Positions 1 to 5,982 of a DNA stretch of 7,183 nucleotides are shown piece after piece. The DNA lies in NCBI GenBank assembly GCA_023411795.1, contig JAEYOK010000012.1, forward strand, positions 1 to 7,183, written 5' to 3'. The stretch comes from Bacillota bacterium. Lineage in GTDB: Bacteria > Bacillota > Clostridia > DSM-8532. How positions within the stretch are numbered: position 1 is the first letter of the stretch; each line of letters opens with the position of its first letter. The position numbers and the translations under genes were made by a program. The notes beneath the pieces are model-generated. The model did no database searches. It had not been told where the DNA came from and saw only the letters and a program-made list of their open reading frames with translations.

Positions 1-270
1 CTACGTGGATATTGATATGTCAAAAACCAAGTATCTGTTTATTAAGGATACTTTCTGATTATTAGCAACATGCAACATTCTTTGAATAGCTTAATTAAAG
101 CTAATTGCTTTCTATGTTCCATTCAAAGATATCCCAAGTGGAGAATCCATCAGGAAATTGCCTATTATATACGGGTGATAAAGGCCCTTAGCTCCTGCGC
201 AGTTGCACCGGGACTTTTACCGTATCTGGAATTCATGGAATAAATCAATTTGATTCCATCTATACTTCAC

Positions 271-407
271 CCAATCGGTATGGTGAAATAAATAACTGCT
301 GGCAAGGCGTATTTCTTTTCGGTATTATGGAAACCAGTCACCGCCAACTTCTTCAATAAATTTATCTCTTGCAGCAATATCCCATTTCCAATCGGTATAT
401 AGGTGAA
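271..407. repeat. Pair of short degenerate direct repeats
   Basis: CCAATCGGTAT is present at 271-281 and again at 388-398. In the first copy GGTGAA follows directly (282-287); in the second it follows after three extra bases, ATA (402-407). The copies are 117 bp apart. On the reverse strand both encode a similar TDW-containing peptide, so they may be remnants of a duplicated coding sequence. Chance similarity is not excluded. Confidence 0.4.
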
Positions 408-537
408 GCAAAACGCCTTCGGCAAAATCGTCGGTCGTCAAGGTCTGTAAGGCGATAAATTGGACTGTACAAATAAACACGGTTTCTTTCAATAAGGCAT
501 CCATATAATTAAGATAATTTACATGAAAAGTTAGCAA
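325..537 (-). other. Unrecognised 70-codon open frame, probably spurious or a gene remnant
   Basis: A 70-residue reverse-strand frame that I do not recognise. It is moderately hydrophobic in its first half and ends in an acidic stretch with GGDWFP. No Shine-Dalgarno site precedes either possible ATG (residues 1 and 12). The segment ALQTL followed by DWKW loosely recalls the DWKY region of IS1182-type transposases, but the match is too short and gapped to assign. A similar H-x-x-TDW stretch is encoded on the same strand around 262-290, in a different and interrupted frame, because of the direct repeat there. That pattern fits a decayed duplicated sequence better than a working small gene. Confidence 0.15.
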
Positions 538-868
538 ATTTTGTCATTATAATAATAATATGATTCTTGCCTATAACTAAGAAATTTAGTCGTTCAAATA
601 GTTTGGTTAAATTATGAAGTTTATAGATGATATATTTACAAATGTCTTTTTATATAAAATGTATGCCCCATTATGTAAAGTCAGATATGATGAAGTGTTA
701 TAAAATATAAACAAATGAACGGTCAATTCAGCTCTGAAATTTAGCAAAATATATGAAGGAAATTACTGAAAAGTAAATAACTTAATTATAACAACAAAGC
801 AAAACAATTCGCAGCAAACTAAATATTTTTGATCGGACTAAAGCTAATGAACATTTACATTGGTGTCT

Positions 869-881
869 AGTAGATTCTACT
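869..881. promoter_or_regulatory. Small perfect dyad just upstream of dctP, possible operator
   Basis: AGTAGA (869-874) and TCTACT (876-881) form a perfect 6-bp inverted repeat around a single T. It ends about 36 bp before the dctP start and abuts TTGACA, a usual place for a regulator site. No regulator gene is present here, and a dyad this short could arise by chance. Confidence 0.2.
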
Positions 882-903
882 TGACATAAATAAAAAAGGA
901 GTT

Positions 904-910
904 AAGGAGG
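904..910 (+). promoter_or_regulatory. Ribosome binding site deciding the GTG start of dctP
   Basis: AAGGAGG lies seven bases before GTG at 918. An ATG at 916-918 overlaps that GTG, but its second codon is TGA (919-921), so ATG initiation would stop at once. The lipoprotein frame must therefore begin at the GTG. The ATG-stop could compete for initiating ribosomes and lower expression, which is inference. Confidence 0.75.
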
Positions 911-917
911 CATAAAT

Positions 918-2012
918 GTGAAAAAGTCGTTTTTACTAGTTATTTCTCTCATTTTGGTTGTTGCTTTATTAGCTGTTGGGTGTACTAAGGAGCCTGCAGG
1001 CACGCCTGTGGCCTCGGATAAGCCGACATCATCAGCACCTGCTTAGTCAGATGAAGCGAAAGACCCACCGATTAAATTGCGAATATCTACAGAGGTTCCC
1101 GATGTAACAACTCGATTTGAAGCGGTTGCAAACCGTGCATTTGTTGATTATCTCGATAAGAATCCATCCATAGAGGTTGATTATTATCCTGGTGCTGCAC
1201 TTGGAGACCAAAAAGCTGTTTATGATCAGCTTGGTAGAGGCCAGGTGGATATCCATATCTTACAGGCGTCTGTAATTGCAGGTGTAGACTATCCAAACTT
1301 TAGTATATTTGACCTTCCTTATTTGTTCTCAAATGAGGAAGCTGCCAAAGCTGTTCTTCAGCCAGATGGTCCGCTTTCAACGCAATTACGTGAGGACTAT
1401 GCTGAGAAAACCGGCGTTAGGCTTCTGTGCTTTACTGTTAACGGTTTTAGAAACGTAACTAATAGTAAGCGTGAGATTAAAACTCCTGATGATTTGAAAG
1501 GTATTAAGCTTCGTACTATGAGCGCACCAATCCAAATAGCAGCTTGGGAGGCCGCAGATGTATTGGTTACGCCCATGGCTTTCACAGAGCTATACAGTGC
1601 TATGCAGACAGGTGTTGTTGATGGGCAGGAAAACCCGGTTGCAGTTATTCTTTCCAATTCCTTTAACGAAGTTCAGAAATATATGACAATGTCCAGGCAT
1701 CTTCTCTCTGTTGGTACGTTGGTAATGTATGAAGAAACCTATCAAAAGATGACACCAGCGCAGCAGAAGCATCTGGATGAAGCAGTGCAGCTTTATTATG
1801 ATCAATTCTGCGATTCGTGCACAGCCGAAGATGCGGATATGCTTAAGCAGATTATTGATAAGAATCTAATGCAGGTTTACGAACCTACCTCTGAGGAAAT
1901 TGATGCTTTCCGTCAAGTTATGCAGCCGGCAGCTCGAGAATTGATTGAGAAGAATTTGGATGATCCTGCTTTCCTTGACCTGTTGCTTGAAGAAGTCGAA
2001 AAGTATAACTAA
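918..2012 (+). CDS. dctP: TRAP transporter solute-binding lipoprotein (DctP family) with an in-frame TAG at codon 43
   Basis: This is the extracytoplasmic binding protein of a tripartite ATP-independent transporter; it would capture a small solute, usually a carboxylate, and deliver it to DctQM. From GTG at 918 the first 22 codons give a lipoprotein signal: Lys-Lys, a hydrophobic core, then AVGC with the lipidated Cys at codon 22. A Thr/Pro/Ala/Ser-rich linker follows. Codon 43 (1044-1046) is TAG. The frame then stays open for 321 codons through the full DctP domain. Family marks are KLRTM (the Arg, codon 199, is where the family's carboxylate-binding Arg sits) and GVVDGQENP near codons 233-241. 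Length, about 364 codons, is normal. No in-frame start with a Shine-Dalgarno site follows the TAG, so the downstream part alone would be cytoplasmic and useless. It is either read through or recently inactivated. Family assignment is firm; substrate and activity are not. Confidence 0.88.
1044..1046 (+). other. In-frame amber codon inside dctP: recoding site, null mutation or sequence error
   Basis: The codons before it read Ser-Ala-Pro-Ala and those after it Ser-Asp-Glu-Ala-Lys, so it lies in the flexible linker between lipobox and folded domain. Any residue would be tolerated there. Both flanking halves are in the same frame and no other stop interrupts the 364-codon gene. TAG is also used as the apparent dctM terminator (5032-5034), with a TGA seven codons further on. 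Confidence 0.9.
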
Positions 2013-2036
2013 TTCAGATTATTTATCTATTAAAAA

Positions 2037-2079
2037 GAATCCCTTCAGAGCTTGTGAACATTCAGCCCTGAAGGGATTC
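2037..2079. terminator. Strong stem-loop between dctP and the dehydrogenase gene; terminator-like only on the reverse strand
   Basis: GAATCCCTTCAG (2037-2048) pairs perfectly with CTGAAGGGATTC (2068-2079) across a 19-nt loop, with three further inner pairs possible (2050-2052 with 2064-2066). On the forward strand no T-run follows, so full termination is not expected. It may instead protect the 3' end of the dctP message, as stem-loops after binding-protein genes often do. On the reverse strand the stem is followed by TTTTTAAT, the shape of an intrinsic terminator, which could stop antisense transcription. Confidence 0.6.
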
Positions 2080-2117
2080 CTAAATAAATAATGATAATAA
2101 GGCGAAAGGACATTATT

Positions 2118-3233
2118 ATGCTTAACAATCCGGAACGCCCAATTAACATGGGTCTAAAAAAGATGATAGCTGAAGAAGGTGCGATTAATCGCATAGGTGC
2201 TTTAGCAGCTTGCTATGGACAGAAAGCATTCATTATTGGTGGAACAACTGCGCTTTCAAAAGCGATAGATCAGTTAAAAACAACATTGGATGAGGCAAAT
2301 GTTTCATATTTTATTAGGGAATTCAAAGGTTTTTGTTCAAAAAAAAGCTTAGAAATGTTGCAAACAGAAGCGTTGAAATATGGTGCGAACTTGCTAATTG
2401 CAGTAGGTGGCGGCTCTGTCATGGATACTGTAAAGGCTGTAGGGTATTGGTTGAAGTTACCTGTTATCACTGTTCCGACAATTGTAGCTACTTGTGCGGC
2501 GTGGGCACCCCTAAGTGTTATGTATACCGAGGAACATTTTCCAGACGGAGGATTGAACACATATGCTCCTGAATATGTAATATGTGATTATTCAATAATT
2601 AAAGATAATCCAAGACGTTTTTTTGCTGCCGGACTTGGTGATAGCTTAGCCAAATGGCCTGAATTAGGTGTTGCTGGAAGCCCGACCCCGTGTTATGCGA
2701 GCGGTGTTTCATTGGCAGCACATATATATAAAGAATGCTTAGATTTAGCTTCAAAGTTTGCTAAGCATAGCGGACCACCAATAAATGACATCAAGCTTCT
2801 GGGTGCAATTATAGATCAAGTGGTTATACTTACTGGACTATCCAGCGAGTTGACCAGTGGCGCAATGGGCGGTTCTGATTATCCGCTAGTTGCGCATGGT
2901 GTTGATAATGCACTTCTATGTTATAGTCATAAATCCCATGAATTTCTGCATGGTGAGAGAGTGTCGTTTGGGATACTGCCACATCTTCTGATAAGCAATG
3001 CTCCAAAAGTGAGAGTAGAAGAAACCATGCGTTTTCTCGTAACACTAGGGTTACCAACAAAATTGGAAGATTTTGGGCTGAGCGAAAGTGATATTCCTCA
3101 TTTGTCACAAAAAATTTATGACGCACCTGGAATAAGCAATACAGGTGTAAAGATAGAAACTATCGTTCGTGCTTTGGAAGAGACCCGTCTGCTCCCATGG
3201 GATAGCATCACTAGTGGAGGTGATACCTTATGA
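2118..3233 (+). CDS. Iron-type alcohol dehydrogenase, GldA-like
   Basis: A group III metal-dependent NAD(P)-linked dehydrogenase of 371 residues, normal for the family, expected to interconvert an alcohol and a carbonyl in the cytoplasm. The N-terminal half is the nucleotide-binding domain, with GGGSVMDT at residues 97-104. The metal ligands expected from glycerol dehydrogenase are all present: Asp175 in GLGDSLAK, His260 in VAHG and His278 in FLHGE. The Asp of the GldA motif TDAP is replaced by Cys126 (TCAA), so glycerol is not a safe substrate guess. The ATG at 2118 is chosen because GAAAGGA (2104-2110) lies seven bases upstream; an earlier in-frame ATG at 2091 has no such site. Its stop overlaps the dctQ start (ATGA). 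Being between the binding protein and the membrane subunits suggests that it acts on the imported solute or a near product. Family is sure; substrate is unknown. Confidence 0.93.
   Translation: MLNNPERPINMGLKKMIAEEGAINRIGALAACYGQKAFIIGGTTALSKAIDQLKTTLDEANVSYFIREFKGFCSKKSLEMLQTEALKYGANLLIAVGGGSVMDTVKAVGYWLKLPVITVPTIVATCAAWAPLSVMYTEEHFPDGGLNTYAPEYVICDYSIIKDNPRRFFAAGLGDSLAKWPELGVAGSPTPCYASGVSLAAHIYKECLDLASKFAKHSGPPINDIKLLGAIIDQVVILTGLSSELTSGAMGGSDYPLVAHGVDNALLCYSHKSHEFLHGERVSFGILPHLLISNAPKVRVEETMRFLVTLGLPTKLEDFGLSESDIPHLSQKIYDAPGISNTGVKIETIVRALEETRLLPWDSITSGGDTL
3216..3224 (+). promoter_or_regulatory. Extended ribosome binding site of dctQ inside the dehydrogenase gene
   Basis: GGAGGTGAT is complementary over nine bases to the usual 3' end of 16S rRNA and lies five bases before the dctQ ATG. 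With the ATGA overlap at 3230-3233 it points to coupled, efficient translation of dctQ after the dehydrogenase. Confidence 0.8.
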
Positions 3234-3760
3234 ATCGAATTGATTCAATATCTTTAAAGGCTAAACGTGTAATTAACAAATTTTCTTATATCTTTGCTAT
3301 ATCGTTTTTTGCAGTGGCTTTTTTGAGCGTGATGCTACAGATATTTGGGCGAGTAACAAAAAGCTTTATGTTTTCGTGGACAGAGGAACTAGCTCGCTTT
3401 TCTTTTATTGGAGTCGCTCTATTTGGTTCAGTTATACTTGTAAGTGAGAACGAGCATCTCAAGGTCGATTTCCTTCAAGACCTCCTTGCTCCAACGATGA
3501 AATTAGTAATACAACTACTTTCAAACGTTATTGCAATTATATTTAGCGGAGTAATGCTAAAACTAAGCTGGGATACCGCTATTTTCAATCTTAGGCGCAT
3601 GACTGCAGCACTAAGGATAAGCGCAAGTGTGCTATATTTTGCGCTGTGGCTCGGGTTTTTACTCATGCTAATACAAGCAATTATAAACATCATTCTACTG
3701 TTTCGTGCAAAGAAGCAACAGCCAAAACAAACACAAGGAGGAAATGAAACATGCTCATAA
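3230..3760 (+). CDS. dctQ: TRAP transporter small membrane subunit (DctQ family)
   Basis: The small integral membrane subunit of the TRAP system, 176 residues, which sits beside DctM and helps dock the loaded binding protein. Four hydrophobic segments are visible at about residues 17-39, 55-73, 91-113 and 131-158, the expected topology. The family pattern between the first two helices and beyond is clear: SWTEELAR (49-56), then a glycine-containing helix, then EHLKVDF (75-81). The C-terminal tail is short, polar and rich in Lys and Gln. The start overlaps the dehydrogenase stop by four bases and the end overlaps dctM by ten, so these three genes are one transcriptional unit. A separate DctQ, rather than a DctQM fusion, fits the adjacent dctM. 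Confidence 0.92.
   Translation: MNRIDSISLKAKRVINKFSYIFAISFFAVAFLSVMLQIFGRVTKSFMFSWTEELARFSFIGVALFGSVILVSENEHLKVDFLQDLLAPTMKLVIQLLSNVIAIIFSGVMLKLSWDTAIFNLRRMTAALRISASVLYFALWLGFLLMLIQAIINIILLFRAKKQQPKQTQGGNETCS
3735..3741 (+). promoter_or_regulatory. Ribosome binding site fixing the dctM start
   Basis: AAGGAGG lies nine bases before ATG at 3751. A closer ATG at 3744 is in another frame and only two bases away. An in-frame ATG at 3760, overlapping the dctQ stop (TAATG), would be 18 bases away. The start at 3751 is therefore preferred. Confidence 0.75.
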
Positions 3761-5034
3761 TGGTTATAGCATTTGTAGTGTTGCTGTTTTTAGGCGTTCC
3801 CCTACTGTTTTCAATGGGCTTATCCTCTGTACTTTATTTCATTACTTCTGATAGCGTCTCGTTATTGAGTATCATTCCAGAGCGATTTCTCAATGGTATG
3901 GATTCTTTTGTTATCATGGCAATACCGCTATTCACATTTATGGGTTTGCTCATGTCAAAGGGCGGAATTAGTAATGACTTAATAGATTTTGTCAATATAT
4001 TTGTTGGTCGCTTCCGTGGAGGACTCGCATATACGAATGTATTTGTCAGCACAATATTCGGAGGAATTTCGGGTTCTGCATTTGCTGATGTAGGTTCAGA
4101 ATGCGCCACATTAGTCCCGATAATGGAGAAAACAGGGTACGACAAGGAATTCAGTGCTGCTATCACGGTGGCATCCTCGGTTCAGTCGCCACTAATCCCT
4201 CCAAGCATCCCTGCATTGGTTGTGTCAGGAATTGCAGGAGTTTCAGTTAGTTCTATGTTCATGTCTGGTTTGGTACCAGGCCTGTTAATGGCATTAGTTT
4301 GTGCTCTTGTAACATTTTTCAGAACAAAACAGCGTAATTACCCTAGATATGAAGGGAAATTTACACTTAAGGCCGCATTTCGGGCAACGCGAAAAGCATT
4401 TTTTGCTTTATTGACTCCGCTTATCGTGCTTGGTGGAACTCTTTTTGGCTTTTTCACCGTAACAGAGTCCGGAGCAATTGCTGTTGCGTATGCGCTCATA
4501 ATTTGCTTTGTTGTTAAGAAATTAAAAGGAAGCGAATTTTTGGACATAATAAAAGAGACAGTACGAGTTAGCGCAATGACATATATTTTACTTGCCGTTA
4601 TACAAGTATTTGCATGGATTATAGCAAATGAGCAGATTCCCCTAATAGCTACCGAATGGTTACTGTCGCTTAGTAACAACGTAAATGTATTGCTTTTACT
4701 GTTGATGGTGTTCCTGCTAATTTGGGGTATGTGGATGGACGTTACTGCTGCTATTTTAATATTTGGCCCATTGCTTTTCCCCATATTCACCGGGTTTGGA
4801 GTACACCCTGTTCACTTAGGCGCAATTCTTGTCTTTTCTCTGTGTATCGGTTTGCAAACTCCTCCATTCGGCACATTGCTATTTGTGGTTTCATCTATTA
4901 CCAAAACTTCATTTGCTAAGCTAGTAAAAGAAATGGTGCCATTTTACATTGGTGAGTTAATACTGCTTGCAATTATTGTCTTTGTGCCGGAGGTTACTCT
5001 CTTTATTCCCCGATTACTGGGATTGCTGTCTTAG
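3751..5034 (+). CDS. dctM: TRAP transporter large membrane subunit (DctM family)
   Basis: The ion-coupled transport channel of the TRAP system, 427 residues, typical length, with about a dozen hydrophobic segments. Family motifs in order: MAIPLFTFMGLLM (56-68); GGISGSAFAD (104-113), followed by a conserved Pro-Ile-Met and Gly-Tyr-Asp (123-131); SPLIPPSIP (146-154); TESGAIAVAYAL (238-249) in the second inverted half; GMWMDVTAAILI (326-337); and GLQTPPFG (367-374). No frameshift or gap is seen. It ends in TAG, which overlaps the left arm of an inverted repeat (5030-5037). If TAG were read as sense in this organism, only eight residues would be added before TGA at 5056-5058. The solute is not predictable from this subunit; cotransport of sodium or protons is family knowledge. 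Confidence 0.95.
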   Translation: MLIMVIAFVVLLFLGVPLLFSMGLSSVLYFITSDSVSLLSIIPERFLNGMDSFVIMAIPLFTFMGLLMSKGGISNDLIDFVNIFVGRFRGGLAYTNVFVSTIFGGISGSAFADVGSECATLVPIMEKTGYDKEFSAAITVASSVQSPLIPPSIPALVVSGIAGVSVSSMFMSGLVPGLLMALVCALVTFFRTKQRNYPRYEGKFTLKAAFRATRKAFFALLTPLIVLGGTLFGFFTVTESGAIAVAYALIICFVVKKLKGSEFLDIIKETVRVSAMTYILLAVIQVFAWIIANEQIPLIATEWLLSLSNNVNVLLLLLMVFLLIWGMWMDVTAAILIFGPLLFPIFTGFGVHPVHLGAILVFSLCIGLQTPPFGTLLFVVSSITKTSFAKLVKEMVPFYIGELILLAIIVFVPEVTLFIPRLLGLLS

Positions 5035-5120
5035 GGAAAAATTTTAACTTTAATCTGACTGGATTTAATGAATCAAGCGGGTAATAAGGCTATCGTAATG
5101 GCTATAAATTGATCCCTAAG
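5030..5120 (+). repeat. Long-range 8-bp inverted repeat spanning the dctM-etfB gap
   Basis: CTTAGGGA (5030-5037, containing the dctM stop) is matched by TCCCTAAG (5113-5120), which is followed by TTTTAT. The 75-base interior holds no obvious strong stem. It could form a weak terminator-like fold or a structured leader before etfB, or be chance; I cannot fold it here. Confidence 0.3.
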
Positions 5121-5152
5121 TTTTATGTACACAATTTTATGTTTTAAAATCG

Positions 5153-5158
5153 TATAAT
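5153..5158 (+). promoter_or_regulatory. Possible promoter -10 box for etfBA
   Basis: TATAAT is a perfect -10 hexamer 35 bp before the etfB start, in an AT-rich gap. The bases at the best spacing for a -35 (5130-5135, CACAAT) match the consensus poorly, so it would be weak or activator-dependent. It suggests etfBA can be transcribed separately from the transporter genes. Confidence 0.4.
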
Positions 5159-5173
5159 TTCACTATTTGCAAC

Positions 5174-5179
5174 AAGGAG
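5174..5179 (+). promoter_or_regulatory. Ribosome binding site of etfB, widely spaced
   Basis: AAGGAG lies 13 bases before ATG at 5193, longer than usual, and no nearer in-frame start exists. AACAA (5171-5175) can pair with TTGTT (5183-5187), placing most of the site in a small weak hairpin that would also shorten the effective distance. Whether this matters is unknown. Confidence 0.5.
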
Positions 5180-5192
5180 TCATTGTTTTCAT

Positions 5193-5972
5193 ATGAATGT
5201 TATTGTATGCGTAAAGCAGGTGCCTGGCACTAATAAAGTGGATATAGATCCAGTAACTAGCGTACTTAAACGAGACGGAGTCGCTGCTAAATTGAACCCA
5301 TATGACTTATTTGCTTTGGAGACGGCTTTCTCCATAAAAGAACAGACCGGTGGAATGGTGAAAACACTAAGTATGGGCCCACAAAATGCAAAAGTGGCTC
5401 TTGCGGAAACACTATGGATGGGAGCGGATGATAGCGTTCTATTATCAGATCCGGCTTTCGGCGGTGCTGATGTTGCAGCTACGAGTTATGCATTATCACT
5501 CGGAATCGAACGAATGGCTGGCTTTGATCTCATCATTTGTGGAAAACAAACTACGGATGGCGACACTGCACAAGTTGGGCCTGAGCTTGCAGAACGCCTT
5601 GGAATCGAACATGCCGCAAACGTTGTTTCAATAGATGAAATTGATGAAAAATCTATTACTGTAACAATTGATTTGGATACAGTACTTCAAACGCAAAGGT
5701 TACTTTTCCCTTGTTTGATTACTGTTGACAAAGATATAAATACACCACGTCTACCTTCTTTCAGACGCCGTATGGCTATTGATAATGATAAGAAAATAAA
5801 AACATATAAAGTAACAGACTTCCCAGATGCTGATAGGCGTCAATTAGGGTTAAAAGGTTCACCTACTCAGGTGGAAAGAATCTTTCCACCTGAAAAAGGT
5901 GATAACGAGATTGTGTTCTGCAATACGGCTGAAGAGCTCTATACCATACTGAAAAATAATAAAATCTTGTGA
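5193..5972 (+). CDS. etfB: Electron transfer flavoprotein beta subunit
   Basis: The beta subunit of a soluble Etf heterodimer, 259 residues, full length. It begins MNVIVCVKQVPGT, the usual N terminus, followed by the LNPYDLFALETA segment (34-45). The nucleotide loop at 122-130 reads DGDTAQVGP. The G-D-T-x-Q pattern is that of anaerobic, bifurcating-type Etf proteins, in which EtfB binds a second FAD rather than AMP. LQTQRLLFPCLITVD (165-179) corresponds to the conserved beta-subunit signature region. The C-terminal arm includes LGLKGSPTQVERIFPP (218-233), the usual GSPT region that wraps around the alpha subunit. A strong DNA dyad lies within this last part (5859-5902). etfA starts ten bases after the stop, so the two are co-transcribed. 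Assignment is firm; bifurcation itself is inferred from motifs. Confidence 0.95.
   Translation: MNVIVCVKQVPGTNKVDIDPVTSVLKRDGVAAKLNPYDLFALETAFSIKEQTGGMVKTLSMGPQNAKVALAETLWMGADDSVLLSDPAFGGADVAATSYALSLGIERMAGFDLIICGKQTTDGDTAQVGPELAERLGIEHAANVVSIDEIDEKSITVTIDLDTVLQTQRLLFPCLITVDKDINTPRLPSFRRRMAIDNDKKIKTYKVTDFPDADRRQLGLKGSPTQVERIFPPEKGDNEIVFCNTAEELYTILKNNKIL
5859..5902 (+). repeat. Large hairpin-forming dyad inside the 3' part of etfB
   Basis: TCAGGTGGAAAGA (5867-5879) and TCTTTCCACCTGA (5881-5893) form a perfect 13-bp inverted repeat around one A. As RNA this gives at least 11 pairs with a 5-nt loop. An outer arm, TCACCT (5859-5864) with AGGTGA (5897-5902), adds six pairs after a small internal loop. 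The sequence encodes ordinary EtfB residues, so it may be coincidental, but it is the strongest hairpin I noticed in the window. No T-run follows. Confidence 0.65.
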
Positions 5973-5982
5973 GGACCACGTT

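Larger units (their letters stand above)
1..540. other. Leader region without a convincing gene; short open frames and repeats only
   Basis: No frame on either strand gives a recognisable protein with a ribosome binding site. A forward frame open from position 2 to a TGA at 56-58 (18 residues, ending KDTF) could be the tail of a gene starting before the window, but is too short to judge. Nested dyads lie at 80-128: CTTTGAAT (80-87) pairs with ATTCAAAG (121-128), and TAGCTT (87-92) with AAGCTA (98-103). An 11-bp direct repeat, CCAATCGGTAT, occurs at 271-281 and 388-398, each followed by GGTGAA. The impression is of decayed or intergenic DNA. Confidence 0.5.
541..917. promoter_or_regulatory. 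AT-rich upstream region of dctP, probable regulatory leader
   Basis: This 377-bp stretch is very AT-rich and has no supported gene; the few ATG-started frames are under 10 codons. It most likely carries the promoter of the transporter operon, but I cannot place a confident -35/-10 pair. TATAAA at 699-704 is the best -10-like hexamer and lacks a good -35. TTGACA at 881-886 is perfect as a -35, but the expected -10 position falls in the ribosome binding site. No sigma-54 GG/GC pair with correct spacing is visible. Confidence 0.35.

Noticed and set aside
325..537. IS1182-type transposase fragment
   Set aside because: Only a loose match around ALQ and DWK; no terminal inverted repeats or catalytic residues seen, so it is reported only as an unrecognised open frame.
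881..886. TTGACA as the -35 box of a dctP promoter
   Set aside because: The matching -10 position falls on the AAGGAGG ribosome binding site and has no TATAAT-like hexamer; transcription from there would leave no room for a leader.
1077..2012. dctP starting at TTG 1077 as a 311-residue protein
   Set aside because: No Shine-Dalgarno site and no signal peptide; the same frame continues upstream through TAG to a proper lipoprotein start at 918.
2091..2117. Upstream ATG at 2091 as the dehydrogenase start
   Set aside because: It adds nine residues not expected for the family and lacks a ribosome binding site, while ATG 2118 has GAAAGGA at correct spacing.
4338..4790. 150-codon reverse-strand open frame opposite dctM
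   Set aside because: It lies wholly within a clear DctM gene, has no recognisable domain or ribosome binding site, and looks like the complement of membrane-protein codons.
5032..5034. TAG at the end of dctM as a second recoded codon
   Set aside because: It sits at the usual DctM length and readthrough would add only eight residues before TGA, so an ordinary stop is the simpler reading.
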